From Paractinoplanes maris (GTDB lineage: Bacteria > Actinomycetota > Actinomycetes > Mycobacteriales > Micromonosporaceae), in the NCBI RefSeq assembly GCF_023544465.1, contig NZ_JALPVL010000004.1:310001-374000 (forward strand): DNA of 64,000 nt. The letters run 5' to 3'. This document shows, piece after piece, positions 1 through 9,499 of this stretch. The position numbers and the translations under genes are program-made. The notes under the pieces were generated by a model, which had not been told where the DNA came from, ran no database searches, and saw nothing but the letters and a program-made list of their open reading frames with translations. How positions within the stretch are numbered: position 1 is the stretch's first letter; every line of letters starts with the position of its first letter.

Positions 1-1
1 C

Positions 2-61
2 CGCGACCTGGGCATCCCCGACACCGAGGCCGCTGTCACCCCGGAGATGATGGCCTGCTGA
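2..61 (+). CDS. whiA: WhiA C-terminus (partial)
   Basis: Only the last 19 codons and a TGA stop are in the window. The tail reads RDLGIPDTEAAVTPEMM, which resembles the C-terminal end of the actinobacterial sporulation/cell-division regulator WhiA (LAGLIDADG-like fold plus HTH). In actinobacteria whiA is normally followed by gap, pgk and tpiA, exactly as here. The call rests on this short tail and on gene order; the domains themselves lie outside the window. Confidence 0.8.
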   Translation, partial: RDLGIPDTEAAVTPEMMAC

Positions 62-1368
<1,307 letters not shown>

Positions 1369-1369
1369 T

Positions 1370-2566
1370 TTGAAGACTCTCGACGACCTGCTCGGCGAGG
1401 GTGTCTCGGGTCGGCGCGTGCTCGTGCGCGCCGACCTGAACGTCCCGTTCGACAAGAGCAACCCCGGCGTGATCAGCGACGACGGCCGCGCCCGGGCGGT
1501 GCTGCCGACCCTGGTCGCGCTGCGTGACGCCGGCGCCCGCGTCATCGTCACGTCGCACCTGGGCCGCCCCAAGGGCGCGCCCGACCCCAAGTACACGCTC
1601 GCCCCGGTCGCCACCCGGCTGGGTGAGCTGCTCGGCTCGCCGGTGATCTTCGCCGCCGACACCGTCGGCGCGGACGCGTCGGCCAAGGCCGGCGCTCTCG
1701 AGGACGGCCAGGTGCTGCTGCTCGAGAACCTGCGCTTCAACGCGGGCGAGACCTCGAAGGACGACGCCGAGCGCGGCGCCTTCGCCGACCAGCTGGCCGG
1801 GTTCGCCGACGTCTACGTCGACGACGCGTTCGGCGCGGTGCACCGCAAGCACGCCTCCGTCTTCGACGTGGCGGCCCGGCTGCCGCACTACGCCGGCGGT
1901 CTCGTCCTCACCGAGGTCGAGGTGCTCAAGAAGGTCACCGAAAGCCCTGAGCAGCCGTACGTGGTGGTGCTCGGCGGCTCGAAGGTGTCCGACAAGCTCG
2001 CCGTGATCAAGGCCCTGCTGCCGAAGGTCGACAAGCTCCTGGTCGGCGGCGGCATGTGCTTCACGTTCCTCAAGGCCCAGGGCCACGAGGTCGGCAAGTC
2101 GCTGCTCGAGGACGACATGGTCGGCACCTGCCGCGACCTGCTCGCCGAGGCCCAGGGCCGGATCGTGCTGCCGGTCGACGTCGTCGCCGCGACCGAGTTC
2201 TCGGCCGACGCCGACCACGTCACCGTGCCCGCGTCCGAGATCCCGGCCGACCGGCTCGGCCTGGACATCGGCCCCGAGTCGGTCGCGCTCTTCGCCGAGG
2301 CCATCGGCCCGGCCCGGACCGTGTTCTGGAACGGCCCGATGGGCGTGTTCGAGCTGGCCCCGTTCGCGGCCGGCACCCGCGGGGTGGCCGAGGCGATCAC
2401 CAAGATCGACGGCTTCTCGGTGGTCGGTGGCGGCGACTCGGCCGCGGCCGTGCGCACCCTCGGCCTCGACGAGAGCGCCTTCGGGCACATCTCGACCGGC
2501 GGTGGCGCCTCCCTGGAATACCTCGAGGGCAAGACCCTCCCCGGCATCGAAGCACTGGAGAAGTGA
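1370..2566 (+). CDS. pgk: Phosphoglycerate kinase
   Basis: A 398-residue phosphoglycerate kinase, full length. It transfers phosphate from 1,3-bisphosphoglycerate to ADP. The N-terminal substrate loop RADLNVPFD (about residues 20-28), the NGPMGVFE segment and the nucleotide-binding GGGDSAAAV loop (about 352-360) are visible. I chose TTG at 1370 because it gives the family N-terminus KTLDDL and lies one base after the gap stop; no in-frame ATG or GTG is nearby. Its stop overlaps the tpiA start codon (TGATG). Confidence 0.96.
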   Translation: MKTLDDLLGEGVSGRRVLVRADLNVPFDKSNPGVISDDGRARAVLPTLVALRDAGARVIVTSHLGRPKGAPDPKYTLAPVATRLGELLGSPVIFAADTVGADASAKAGALEDGQVLLLENLRFNAGETSKDDAERGAFADQLAGFADVYVDDAFGAVHRKHASVFDVAARLPHYAGGLVLTEVEVLKKVTESPEQPYVVVLGGSKVSDKLAVIKALLPKVDKLLVGGGMCFTFLKAQGHEVGKSLLEDDMVGTCRDLLAEAQGRIVLPVDVVAATEFSADADHVTVPASEIPADRLGLDIGPESVALFAEAIGPARTVFWNGPMGVFELAPFAAGTRGVAEAITKIDGFSVVGGGDSAAAVRTLGLDESAFGHISTGGGASLEYLEGKTLPGIEALEK

Positions 2567-3354
2567 TGGCGGACGCTCGTCGCCCCCTGATGGCGGGCAA
2601 CTGGAAGATGAACCTCAACCACTTCGAGGCCAACCTTCTGGTGCAGAAGCTCGCCGCCAGCCTGAGCGAGCAGCAGCTGGCCGACGTCGAGGTGGCCGTC
2701 CTGCCGCCGTTCACCGACCTGCGCACCGTGCAGACCGCGGTCGACGGCGACAAGCTGCGGATCGTGTACGGGGCGCAGGACATCTCGCAGCACAAGTCCG
2801 GCGCGTACACCGGGGAGATCGCCGGGTTCATGCTGGAGAAGCTGGGCTGCACCTACGTGCTGGCCGGTCACTCCGAGCGGCGGGAATACCACAACGAGGA
2901 CGACGCGCTGGTCAACGCCAAGGTCAAGGCGGCTTTCGCCAGCAACCTGACGCCGATCCTGTGCGTGGGTGAGGGCCTGACGATCCGCGAGGAGAACGGG
3001 CACTGCGAGCACTGCACGTCGCAGGTGGCCGCCGGCCTGGCCGGGCTGAAGCCCGAGCAGGTCAAGCAGATCGTCATCGCCTACGAGCCGGTCTGGGCGA
3101 TCGGCACCGGCAAGACCGCGACCCCCGAGGACGCCCAGGAGGTCTGCGGCGAGATCCGGGCGCAGCTCACCAAGACGTACGGGGCCGAGGTCGCCGACGC
3201 CGTCCGGGTGCTCTACGGCGGCTCGGTCAAGGCGGCCAACATCGCCTCCATCATGGCCAAGCCTGATGTGGACGGTGCCCTGGTCGGCGGCGCGAGCCTG
3301 GACGCCGAGGAGTTCGCCTCGATCGCCCGGTTCCGCGATCACGTGGCGCGCTGA
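2566..3354 (+). CDS. tpiA: Triosephosphate isomerase
   Basis: A 262-residue TIM-barrel isomerase interconverting dihydroxyacetone phosphate and glyceraldehyde 3-phosphate. Active-site residues are all present: Lys14 in GNWKMN, His102 in AGHSERR and Glu174 in [11 protein letters not shown]. The ATG overlaps the pgk stop by one base. One oddity is a C-E-H-C pair (Cys147, Cys150) in the loop before the catalytic glutamate; as I recall, most actinobacterial TIMs do not have cysteines there. It is the last gene of the glycolytic operon, followed by a strong terminator. Confidence 0.96.
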   Translation: MADARRPLMAGNWKMNLNHFEANLLVQKLAASLSEQQLADVEVAVLPPFTDLRTVQTAVDGDKLRIVYGAQDISQHKSGAYTGEIAGFMLEKLGCTYVLAGHSERREYHNEDDALVNAKVKAAFASNLTPILCVGEGLTIREENGHCEHCTSQVAAGLAGLKPEQVKQIVIAYEPVWAIGTGKTATPEDAQEVCGEIRAQLTKTYGAEVADAVRVLYGGSVKAANIASIMAKPDVDGALVGGASLDAEEFASIARFRDHVAR

Positions 3355-3372
3355 CGTCGCAAGTCGTGTCAC

Positions 3373-3407
3373 CGTGTGCCCGGGCGTAAAGATCGCCCGG
3401 GCACACG
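3373..3407 (+). terminator. Terminator after tpiA
   Basis: A perfect 14-bp stem (CGTGTGCCCGGGCG paired with its complement) closes a seven-base TAAAGAT loop, 18 bases after the tpiA stop. There is no long T tract, as is common in actinomycetes. A TATTGT hexamer at 3409-3414 right after it could be the -10 of secG. Confidence 0.75.
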
Positions 3408-3453
3408 CTATTGTTGGACCGCTCAGGTGCCCTTCGAGAGGAATTATCCGACC

Positions 3454-3711
3454 ATGCCGATGTGGTTCGCGTACACGTTGATCGTGTTGCTGGTGCTCAC
3501 CAGCATTTTGCTGACCCTGCTGATCCTGCTGCACCGCGGCAAGGGCGGCGGCATGTCGAGCATGTTCGGTGGTGGCGTCACGTCCAGCCTGGCCGGCTCC
3601 TCGGTCGCCGAGAAGAACCTCGACCGCTACACCGTTCTGGTGGGCATCGTCTGGTTCGCCTGCATCGTGGGCCTCGGCCTGTGGCTGCGGCTCGCCATTC
3701 CCGGCTCTTGA
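3454..3711 (+). CDS. secG: Preprotein translocase subunit SecG
   Basis: An 85-residue membrane protein, the normal size for actinobacterial SecG, which assists SecYE in protein export. There is an N-terminal transmembrane helix (about residues 6-28), a basic, Gly-rich cytoplasmic loop (HRGKGGGMSSMFGGG) typical of SecG, and a second helix near the C-terminus (about 60-80). The ATG is preceded by GAGAGGAA. Position after tpiA is conserved in actinobacteria. A hairpin follows the gene. Confidence 0.93.
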   Translation: MPMWFAYTLIVLLVLTSILLTLLILLHRGKGGGMSSMFGGGVTSSLAGSSVAEKNLDRYTVLVGIVWFACIVGLGLWLRLAIPGS

Positions 3712-3760
3712 GTTCCCGTACGCCCCGTGCTTCCTGACGGAGCGTAATAGTCGTAGAATC

Positions 3761-3793
3761 TGCCGCGCGTCCGGTTCTGCCGGGCGCGCGGCA
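3761..3793 (+). terminator. Hairpin between secG and rbpA
   Basis: A nine-base stem TGCCGCGCG pairs with CGCGCGGCA, with a further CCGG/CCGG pairing in the loop, followed by TTTCTCTTG. It fits an intrinsic terminator for secG, although it may lie within the rbpA leader: a TAGAAT hexamer at 3754-3759 just upstream could be an rbpA -10. Confidence 0.55.
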
Positions 3794-3863
3794 TTTCTCT
3801 TGCTCTGTTTCGGTCTGGTTTCCGGCCGCAGACATCAGCGCCCTCGAGACAGGAGTCACGTCC

Positions 3864-4208
3864 GTGTCCAGTGGCAGTGCGATCCGTGGCAGCCGCGTCG
3901 GTTCGTCCCCGGTCCGCCCGGACGAGCGCAGCGAGCCCGCCCCGCGGCGCGAAGTGACCTATTTCTGCGCGGCGGGTCACGCCAGCGAGATCTTGTTCGC
4001 GGCCGAGGCGTCGCCGCCCGACGCGTGGGACTGCCCGCGGTGCGGCCAGCCGGCCGGCCTCGACCGGCAGAACCCGCCGGGGCGGTCCCGCGCCGAGCCG
4101 TACAAGTCGCATCTGGCGTACGTCAAGGAGCGGCGCACCGATGAGGACGGCGCCAAGATCCTCGAAGAGGCCTTGGCCAAGCTGCGTCAGCGGCGCGGCC
4201 GCGCGTAA
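3864..4208 (+). CDS. rbpA: RNA polymerase-binding protein RbpA
   Basis: A 114-residue RbpA, an actinobacteria-specific RNA polymerase partner that stabilises the holoenzyme containing the principal sigma factor and the open complex. A zinc-ribbon pattern is visible (C-x3-H in TYFCAAGH, then C-x2-C in WDCPRCG), followed by the basic linker and the C-terminal sigma-interaction region (AEPYKSHLAYVKERR). The start is GTG 3864, about 40 residues before the ribbon, consistent with the disordered N-terminal tail of the family. It is convergent with the acetyltransferase downstream, with six bases between stops. Confidence 0.95.
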   Translation: MSSGSAIRGSRVGSSPVRPDERSEPAPRREVTYFCAAGHASEILFAAEASPPDAWDCPRCGQPAGLDRQNPPGRSRAEPYKSHLAYVKERRTDEDGAKILEEALAKLRQRRGRA

Positions 4209-4214
4209 GGCCGC

Positions 4215-4823
4215 TCAGACGGCCGTGTCGCGGCCCAGATAGACGACTCCGGGCTCGGACGGCACCTCGATCGGGTGGAAGCCCAGCCGGTCGTAGAAGG
4301 CGCGCGCGGCGGTGTTGGCCGGGGCCATGCCCAGGTGCACTCTCGGCGCACCGGCCGCGTGCAGCCCGGCCAGGAACGAGGTCATCAGCCCGCGCCCCAG
4401 GCCGCGGCCCTGCCACTCCGGCAGCAGGTCGATGTGCAGGTGGGCGGGATAGCCGGCCAGTTCGGGCACGAGCATGCGCTCGGGGTTGTGGTGCAGCTCG
4501 AGCCAGAACCGGTCGCGGGGGTCGTCGCCGTAGCGGCCGGCGGTCGCGGGCAGCCACTCGGTGCGGTAGCGGCGCACGAACTCGGCGGTGTCGGTGGTGC
4601 CGACGACGTAGCCGACCGCGTTGCCGTGCCCGTCGTCGAGGATGCGGGCCACGGTGGGCTCGAGTACGACGTACGGCGCGGCGAAGATGTCGCCGACGAG
4701 ACGGTCGGAGCTGTTCTGCCCGCGCGCGTCGCCGCCGGCGTCGGCGGTGCGGACGCAGATGTCGTAGACGGCATCGAGGTCGGTGGGCCGATAGGAGCGG
4801 ATCTGTGGCTGCACGGAACGCAT
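4215..4823 (-). CDS. GNAT family N-acetyltransferase
   Basis: A 202-residue acetyltransferase of the GNAT fold. The acetyl-CoA pyrophosphate-binding segment is LLPEWQGRGLGRGLM (Q/R-x-x-G-x-G/A motif, about residues 134-148), followed by the N-x-x-A-x-x-F-Y-x-x-L-G-F signature near the C-terminus, typical of the family. I chose the ATG at 4823 (MRSVQPQIRSYRPTDLDAVYD) because the fold starts there; an in-frame extension upstream is G/C-rich and lacks similarity. The substrate is unknown. It is a single gene, convergent with rbpA. Confidence 0.85.
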   Translation of the reverse strand: MRSVQPQIRSYRPTDLDAVYDICVRTADAGGDARGQNSSDRLVGDIFAAPYVVLEPTVARILDDGHGNAVGYVVGTTDTAEFVRRYRTEWLPATAGRYGDDPRDRFWLELHHNPERMLVPELAGYPAHLHIDLLPEWQGRGLGRGLMTSFLAGLHAAGAPRVHLGMAPANTAARAFYDRLGFHPIEVPSEPGVVYLGRDTAV

Positions 4824-4920
4824 TCTAAGATCCGGGTCCGGTGTGATCGAGGTCACCGTCAGCGACGTCCAGGTGGTGGGCGGGAACCCGCGCCCCCGCC
4901 ACACCCTGGGACTCGCGGTC

Positions 4921-5655
4921 CTAGCCGGCCTTGGCCGCCGCGGCCTTGTCGAGCAGCCAGTAGGTCTTCGTCCGGCCGGTCGCGTGGGCCGCGGGCACCA
5001 GCTTGTCGCCGTTGAGGGCCCGGCCGACCGAGTCGGTCTTGTCCGGGCCGGCCGCGATGAGCCATACCTCGTCGGCCGACTGGATCGTCGGCATGGTCAG
5101 GGTGATCCGGGTCGGCGGCGGCTTCGGGCTGTCGTGCACGGCCGCGGTGGTGCCGGCCGTCTCGTTGAGCACCGGGTGCTCGGGGAAGAGCGACGCCACG
5201 TGACCGTCCTCGCCCACGCCCAGCATCAGCACGTCCAACGGCGGCAGGTCGGCGCCGCCCAGGCGCAGCTCACCGGCGTAGCGGGCGGCGGCCGCCTCGG
5301 CGTCGTCGCCGTCCGGGCCGTCCGAGGCGGGCATGGGGTGCACCCGGGCGGGGTCGAGCGGCAGCGCGTCGAGCAGGGCCTCGCGAGCCTGCGTCTCGTT
5401 GCGCTCGGGGTCACCGGCCGGGAGGAACCGCTCGTCGCCCCACCACAGGTCGACCTGGCTCCAGTCGATCGCGGCGGCCTCGGGCAGTGTCCGCAGGGCG
5501 GCCAGCACCCGCTTGGCGATCCGTCCGCCGGTCAGCACCACACCGGCCGCGCCCCGCTCGGCCTGGGCGTCCACGATCTTGGCGATCAGCCGGGACGCCA
5601 CGGTAGCGGCCAGGGTGTCGGCGTCCGGAACCACCACGACCAGGGTCTTGCTCAC
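4921..5655 (-). CDS. pgl: 6-phosphogluconolactonase
   Basis: A 244-residue lactonase of the DevB/NagB-like family. It hydrolyses 6-phosphogluconolactone to 6-phosphogluconate in the oxidative pentose phosphate pathway. The motif TGGRIAKRVLAAL and the family signature WWGDERFLPAGDPERNE are present, as is VLMLGVGEDGHVASLFP. It is the last gene of the zwf-opcA-pgl run, 77 bases after opcA, with an AAGGAGAACC ribosome binding site. Gene order matches devB (Rv1445c) of M. tuberculosis. Confidence 0.94.
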   Translation of the reverse strand: MSKTLVVVVPDADTLAATVASRLIAKIVDAQAERGAAGVVLTGGRIAKRVLAALRTLPEAAAIDWSQVDLWWGDERFLPAGDPERNETQAREALLDALPLDPARVHPMPASDGPDGDDAEAAAARYAGELRLGGADLPPLDVLMLGVGEDGHVASLFPEHPVLNETAGTTAAVHDSPKPPPTRITLTMPTIQSADEVWLIAAGPDKTDSVGRALNGDKLVPAAHATGRTKTYWLLDKAAAAKAG

Positions 5656-5732
5656 GTCTGGTTCTCCTTGTCGGTCGGAAAAGGCGCAGGCCGCCCACCG
5701 GAACGGCGAGCGGCCTGCTTCGATCTCTGCTG

Positions 5733-6746
5733 TTACGCGGCCGTCCCGCCGGGGCCGGCCATCGCGGACTCGTCGCCCGCCTTGGCGGCCAGGGCCGGAT
5801 CCTTCCAGACGTGCACCCGCATCGGCGGCCGGTGGTCGAGCCCGGAGACCCCGGCCATCGAGCCGAGCGCGTCGGCGTAGATCTGATCGGCGTCGAGGCG
5901 GCGCAGCTCCTCGGCCAGCTCGTCGCCGACCGGCCGCTTGGGCAGCGGCATGTAGCGGTCCTCCTGGCCGGTGCGGCTGAACAGCGCGGTGTTCTCCTCG
6001 CGGGTCACCGTCACCGTGTCACCGTTCTCGCACTGCAGCATCACCGAGTGCATCCGCGGCGCGCGGTCGGAGGCCTGCAGCTCGGGCACGATGCCCAGCC
6101 GCGACTGCAGCCAGCCCTTCATCAGCCAGGCCGTCGGGTCCTTGGCCGGGGCCACGATCGTCGCGCCGATGACCCGGGCCTCGGTCGTGTCGAACGCACC
6201 GGCCACCAGGGTCCGCCACAGCGTGATGCGGGTCCAGGTCAGGTCGGTGTCGCCGGGCGCGTAGTCGATCGCCCGCTGGCGCAGCGCGGCCACCGGGTCG
6301 GGGGCCTGCGCGCAATCGGTGATGCGGCGGTCGGCGACCACGCCGAGGAAGTCGTTCGCGATCATGTCCGGCGGCTCCTGGTGCCACCACGAGACAACCG
6401 GGACGTCCGGCGCCAGCAGCGGCATGACCACCGACTCGGCGTGCAGGGCGAGACGACCGTACATGCGCATGACAACCGCCTCGGCCGGACCGAGACGACC
6501 GCCGACCACGATCTCGGCGTCCAGGCGGCTGCGGCCCTCCAGATCGGAGCGCACCACGATCAGCAGCCGGCACGGGTGCGCGGCGGCCGCGATGGTGGCC
6601 GCGGCCTCGGCCTCGCGGACCTTTTTCTCCTCGACCACCGAGACCAGGGTCAGCGCGAGGCCGGAGGCCACACCGCCGGCGCTGCGCCGCTCGGCGGCGA
6701 GCGCCTTGACCACCTCGTTGCCGGTGGTGTCCCACAAGCCGATCAT
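5733..6746 (-). CDS. opcA: Glucose-6-phosphate dehydrogenase assembly protein OpcA
   Basis: A 337-residue OpcA protein, the actinobacterial/cyanobacterial factor required for assembly and activity of glucose-6-phosphate dehydrogenase. The start ATG at 6746 (MIGLWDTTGNEVVKAL) overlaps the zwf stop by four bases (ATGA), which settles the start and implies translational coupling. Family hallmarks seen are the N-terminal IGLWDTTGNEV and the central VVSWWHQEPP segment. It acts directly on its upstream neighbour's product. Confidence 0.94.
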   Translation of the reverse strand: MIGLWDTTGNEVVKALAAERRSAGGVASGLALTLVSVVEEKKVREAEAAATIAAAAHPCRLLIVVRSDLEGRSRLDAEIVVGGRLGPAEAVVMRMYGRLALHAESVVMPLLAPDVPVVSWWHQEPPDMIANDFLGVVADRRITDCAQAPDPVAALRQRAIDYAPGDTDLTWTRITLWRTLVAGAFDTTEARVIGATIVAPAKDPTAWLMKGWLQSRLGIVPELQASDRAPRMHSVMLQCENGDTVTVTREENTALFSRTGQEDRYMPLPKRPVGDELAEELRRLDADQIYADALGSMAGVSGLDHRPPMRVHVWKDPALAAKAGDESAMAGPGGTAA

Positions 6747-8269
6747 GCTCGCCTCCAGGCGCGACCCTCGCGGGCCAGCAGCTCGTCCGCAGCGCGGGGG
6801 CCCCACTCGCCGGCCCGGTAGGGCTCGGGCTTGGTGCCCGCCCACGCGGCCTCCAGCGGGTCGATGACCTGCCAGCTCTGCTCGATCTCGGCGGCGTCCG
6901 GGAACAGCGTCCGGTCGCCGACCAGCACGTCCAGCACCAGACGTTCGTACGCCTCGGGGCTGGACTCGGTGAAAGCCTCGCCGTACTGGAAGTCCATCGC
7001 GATGTCGCGGACCTCCATCGTGGTGCCCGGCACCTTGGAGCCGAACTTGAGCACCACGCCCTCGTCGGGCTGCACGCGGATGACCAGCTGGTTGTTGCCC
7101 AGCATCTCGACGTCGGCCGGGTCGAACGGCAGGTGCGGCGCGCGCTTGAACAGGATCGCGATCTCGGTCACCCGGCGCGGCATGCGCTTACCGACGCGGA
7201 CGTAGAAGGGGACCTCGGCCCAGCGCCGGTTCTGAATCCCGAGGCGCACCGCGGCGTACGTCTCCGTTGTGGAGTCGGCCGGGATGTTCTTCTCCTCGAG
7301 GTAACCGACCGCCCGCTCACCGGCGACCCAGCCCGGCAGGTACTGACCGCGGACCGAGCCCTGGGCGATGTCCTTCGGAATGGCGATCGCCTTGAGCACC
7401 TTGAGCTTCTCGGCCCGGACGTCGTCGTGGTCGAAGCTCGTCGGCTCCTCCATGGCCACCAGGGCCAGGAGCTGGAGCAGGTGGTTCTGCAGCACGTCGC
7501 GGGCGGCGCCGGACGCGTCGTAGAAGGCGGCGCGGGTGCCGATGCCGACGTCCTCGGCCATGGTGATCTGCACCGAGTCGACGTATTTCGAGTTCCACAC
7601 CGGCTCGAACAGGCTGTTGGCGAAGCGCAGGGCCAGAATGTTCTGGACCGTCTCCTTGCCCAGGTAGTGGTCGATCCGATAGACGTCGTCGGGCGTGAAG
7701 ACCTCGTCGACCAGCTGGTTCAGCGCCAGCGCGGTCTGCAGGTCGTTGCCGAACGGCTTCTCGACCACGACCCGGCGCCAGCCGCCGGACTTGGCGTTGT
7801 CGGCCATGCCGGTGCGGTTGAGCTGGTTGAGCACCAGCGGGAACGCGGCCGGCGGGATGGAGAAGTAGAAGGCGGCGTTGCCCGGGATGCCGTTGCGCTC
7901 GCGCAGGTCGTCGAGGGTCTCGGCCAGGTTGTCGAACGCGGCGTCGTCGTCGAACGAGCCCGGTACGAACTGGAACTGGCTGGCCAGACGCTGCCAGACG
8001 TCCTCGCGCCACGGGGTCCGGGCGCCCTTCTTCGCCGCTTCGTAGGCCAGCGACTCGAAGTCACCGTCACCCCAGTCGCGGCGGGCGAAGCCCAGAACCA
8101 CGAAACCGGGCGGCAGGAGACCGCGGTTGGCCAGGTCGTAGACGGCCGGGATGAGCTTCTTTCGGGACAGGTCACCGGTGACTCCGAAGATCACCAGAGC
8201 ACACGGCTCCGGGATCCGGGGGAGCCTGCGGTCCTGTGCGGTACGCAGCGGATTGCCCACGTGATCCAT
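6743..8269 (-). CDS. zwf: Glucose-6-phosphate 1-dehydrogenase
   Basis: A 508-residue G6PDH, normal length. It oxidises glucose 6-phosphate to 6-phosphogluconolactone with NADP+. The coenzyme motif FGVTGDLSRKKL (about residues 28-39) and the substrate-binding signature YRIDHYLGKE with its conserved His are visible. The ATG start fits MDHVGNPLRTAQDRRLPRIPEP, typical of actinobacterial Zwf2. It is followed by opcA (four-base overlap) and pgl; a hairpin lies in the gap upstream, between tal and zwf. Confidence 0.97.
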   Translation of the reverse strand: MDHVGNPLRTAQDRRLPRIPEPCALVIFGVTGDLSRKKLIPAVYDLANRGLLPPGFVVLGFARRDWGDGDFESLAYEAAKKGARTPWREDVWQRLASQFQFVPGSFDDDAAFDNLAETLDDLRERNGIPGNAAFYFSIPPAAFPLVLNQLNRTGMADNAKSGGWRRVVVEKPFGNDLQTALALNQLVDEVFTPDDVYRIDHYLGKETVQNILALRFANSLFEPVWNSKYVDSVQITMAEDVGIGTRAAFYDASGAARDVLQNHLLQLLALVAMEEPTSFDHDDVRAEKLKVLKAIAIPKDIAQGSVRGQYLPGWVAGERAVGYLEEKNIPADSTTETYAAVRLGIQNRRWAEVPFYVRVGKRMPRRVTEIAILFKRAPHLPFDPADVEMLGNNQLVIRVQPDEGVVLKFGSKVPGTTMEVRDIAMDFQYGEAFTESSPEAYERLVLDVLVGDRTLFPDAAEIEQSWQVIDPLEAAWAGTKPEPYRAGEWGPRAADELLAREGRAWRRA

Positions 8270-8314
8270 CCTGCCAGTTTTCGGTGTCGTGCAAGTGTCT
8301 TAGCAGGGACAGAG

Positions 8315-8343
8315 GAGGGGACCCGCGTCAGGCGAGTCCCCTC
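8315..8343 (-). terminator. Hairpin between tal and zwf
   Basis: GAGGGGAC at 8315-8322 pairs perfectly with GTCCCCTC at 8336-8343, with a further CGC/GCG pairing in the loop. It lies 10 bases after the tal stop. It could end or attenuate the tkt-tal transcript before zwf; there is no T tract on the minus strand. Confidence 0.5.
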
Positions 8344-8352
8344 TCTTGTTCG

Positions 8353-9489
8353 TCAGGCCGCGTCGCTCGGGCTGTCCGAGCCCTTGGCCGCTGCCTTGAG
8401 CGACTTGTCGACGCCCTCGAGCAGCTCCTTCCAGCTGGCCTCGAACTTGTCGACGCCCTCGCTCTCCAGAACCTTGACCACGTCGTCGAAGTCGACACCG
8501 ACCTGCGCCAGGTCGGTGAAGACCCGGTGGGCGGCCTCGAAGTTCGGCGTGATCGTGTCACCGCGGACCTCGCCGTGGTCGGCGAACGCCTTGATCACCG
8601 ACTCCGGCATGGTGTTGACCGTGTCGGCCGCGATCAGCTCCTCGACGTAGATCGTGTCCTTGAACTCGGGACTCTTGGTCGAGGTGGACGCCCACAGCGG
8701 CCGCTGCGGGTGCGCGCCGGCCGCGGCGAGCGCCTTCCAGCGGTCGGTGATCAGATATTCCGTGTACGCCTCGTAGGCGAGCCGGGCGTTGGCGATGGCG
8801 GCCGCACCCTTGAGGGACTTGGCCTCGTCGCTGCCGATCTTGTCGAGACGCTTGTCGACCTCGGAGTCCACGCGCGAGACGAAGAACGAGGCCACCGAGC
8901 CGATCTTGCTGATGTCGTGGCCGTTCGCCTTGGCCTGCTCGACGCCGGCGGTGAAGGCCTCGAGCACGGCGCGGTAGCGCTCCAGCGAGAAGATCAGCGT
9001 CACGTTGACGCTGATGCCCTCGGCCAGCACCGCGGTGATCGCCGGCAGGCCCGGGAGGGTCGCCGGGATCTTGATGTAGAGGTTCTCGCGGTCGACCTGC
9101 GACCACAGTTCCTTCGCCTCGGCGACGGTGGCCTCGGTGTCGTGTGCCTTGCGCGGGTCGACCTCGATGGACACGCGACCGTCGACGCCGTTGGAGGCGT
9201 CGTAGGCCGGGCGCTCGACGTCGCACGCCTCGCGCACGTCGCGGGAGGTCATCTGACGGACCGCCTCGTCGACCGAAGCACCCTGGGCGGCCAGCTCCTT
9301 GAGCTGCTCGTCGTAGGCGTCGGCGTCGGAAAGCGCCTTCTGGAAGATGCTGGGGTTGGTGGTCACACCGACCACGTGCTGCTCTTCCAGCATCTTCTTC
9401 AGCGAGCCGGTGGTCAGCCGGGGGCGGGAGAGGTCATCGAGCCATACCGCCACACCAGCGGCGGAGAGCTCACCAAGCCTGTCGGTCAT
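8353..9489 (-). CDS. tal: Transaldolase
   Basis: A 378-residue transaldolase of the long (TalB-like type 2) actinobacterial form. It transfers dihydroxyacetone units from sedoheptulose 7-phosphate to glyceraldehyde 3-phosphate. The signature [11 protein letters not shown] is at residues 43-53 and the Schiff-base lysine is Lys140 in LYIKIPAT. The start ATG at 9489 follows a GAGGAGAAC ribosome binding site and lies 10 bases after the tkt stop. It forms an operon with tkt. Confidence 0.96.
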   Translation of the reverse strand: MTDRLGELSAAGVAVWLDDLSRPRLTTGSLKKMLEEQHVVGVTTNPSIFQKALSDADAYDEQLKELAAQGASVDEAVRQMTSRDVREACDVERPAYDASNGVDGRVSIEVDPRKAHDTEATVAEAKELWSQVDRENLYIKIPATLPGLPAITAVLAEGISVNVTLIFSLERYRAVLEAFTAGVEQAKANGHDISKIGSVASFFVSRVDSEVDKRLDKIGSDEAKSLKGAAAIANARLAYEAYTEYLITDRWKALAAAGAHPQRPLWASTSTKSPEFKDTIYVEELIAADTVNTMPESVIKAFADHGEVRGDTITPNFEAAHRVFTDLAQVGVDFDDVVKVLESEGVDKFEASWKELLEGVDKSLKAAAKGSDSPSDAA

Positions 9490-9499
9490 AACGTTCTCC

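Noticed and set aside
3731-3863. SigR-type (GGAAT-N18-GTT) promoter for rbpA as in Streptomyces
   Set aside because: No GGAAT/GTT pair with the right spacing lies in the rbpA upstream region.
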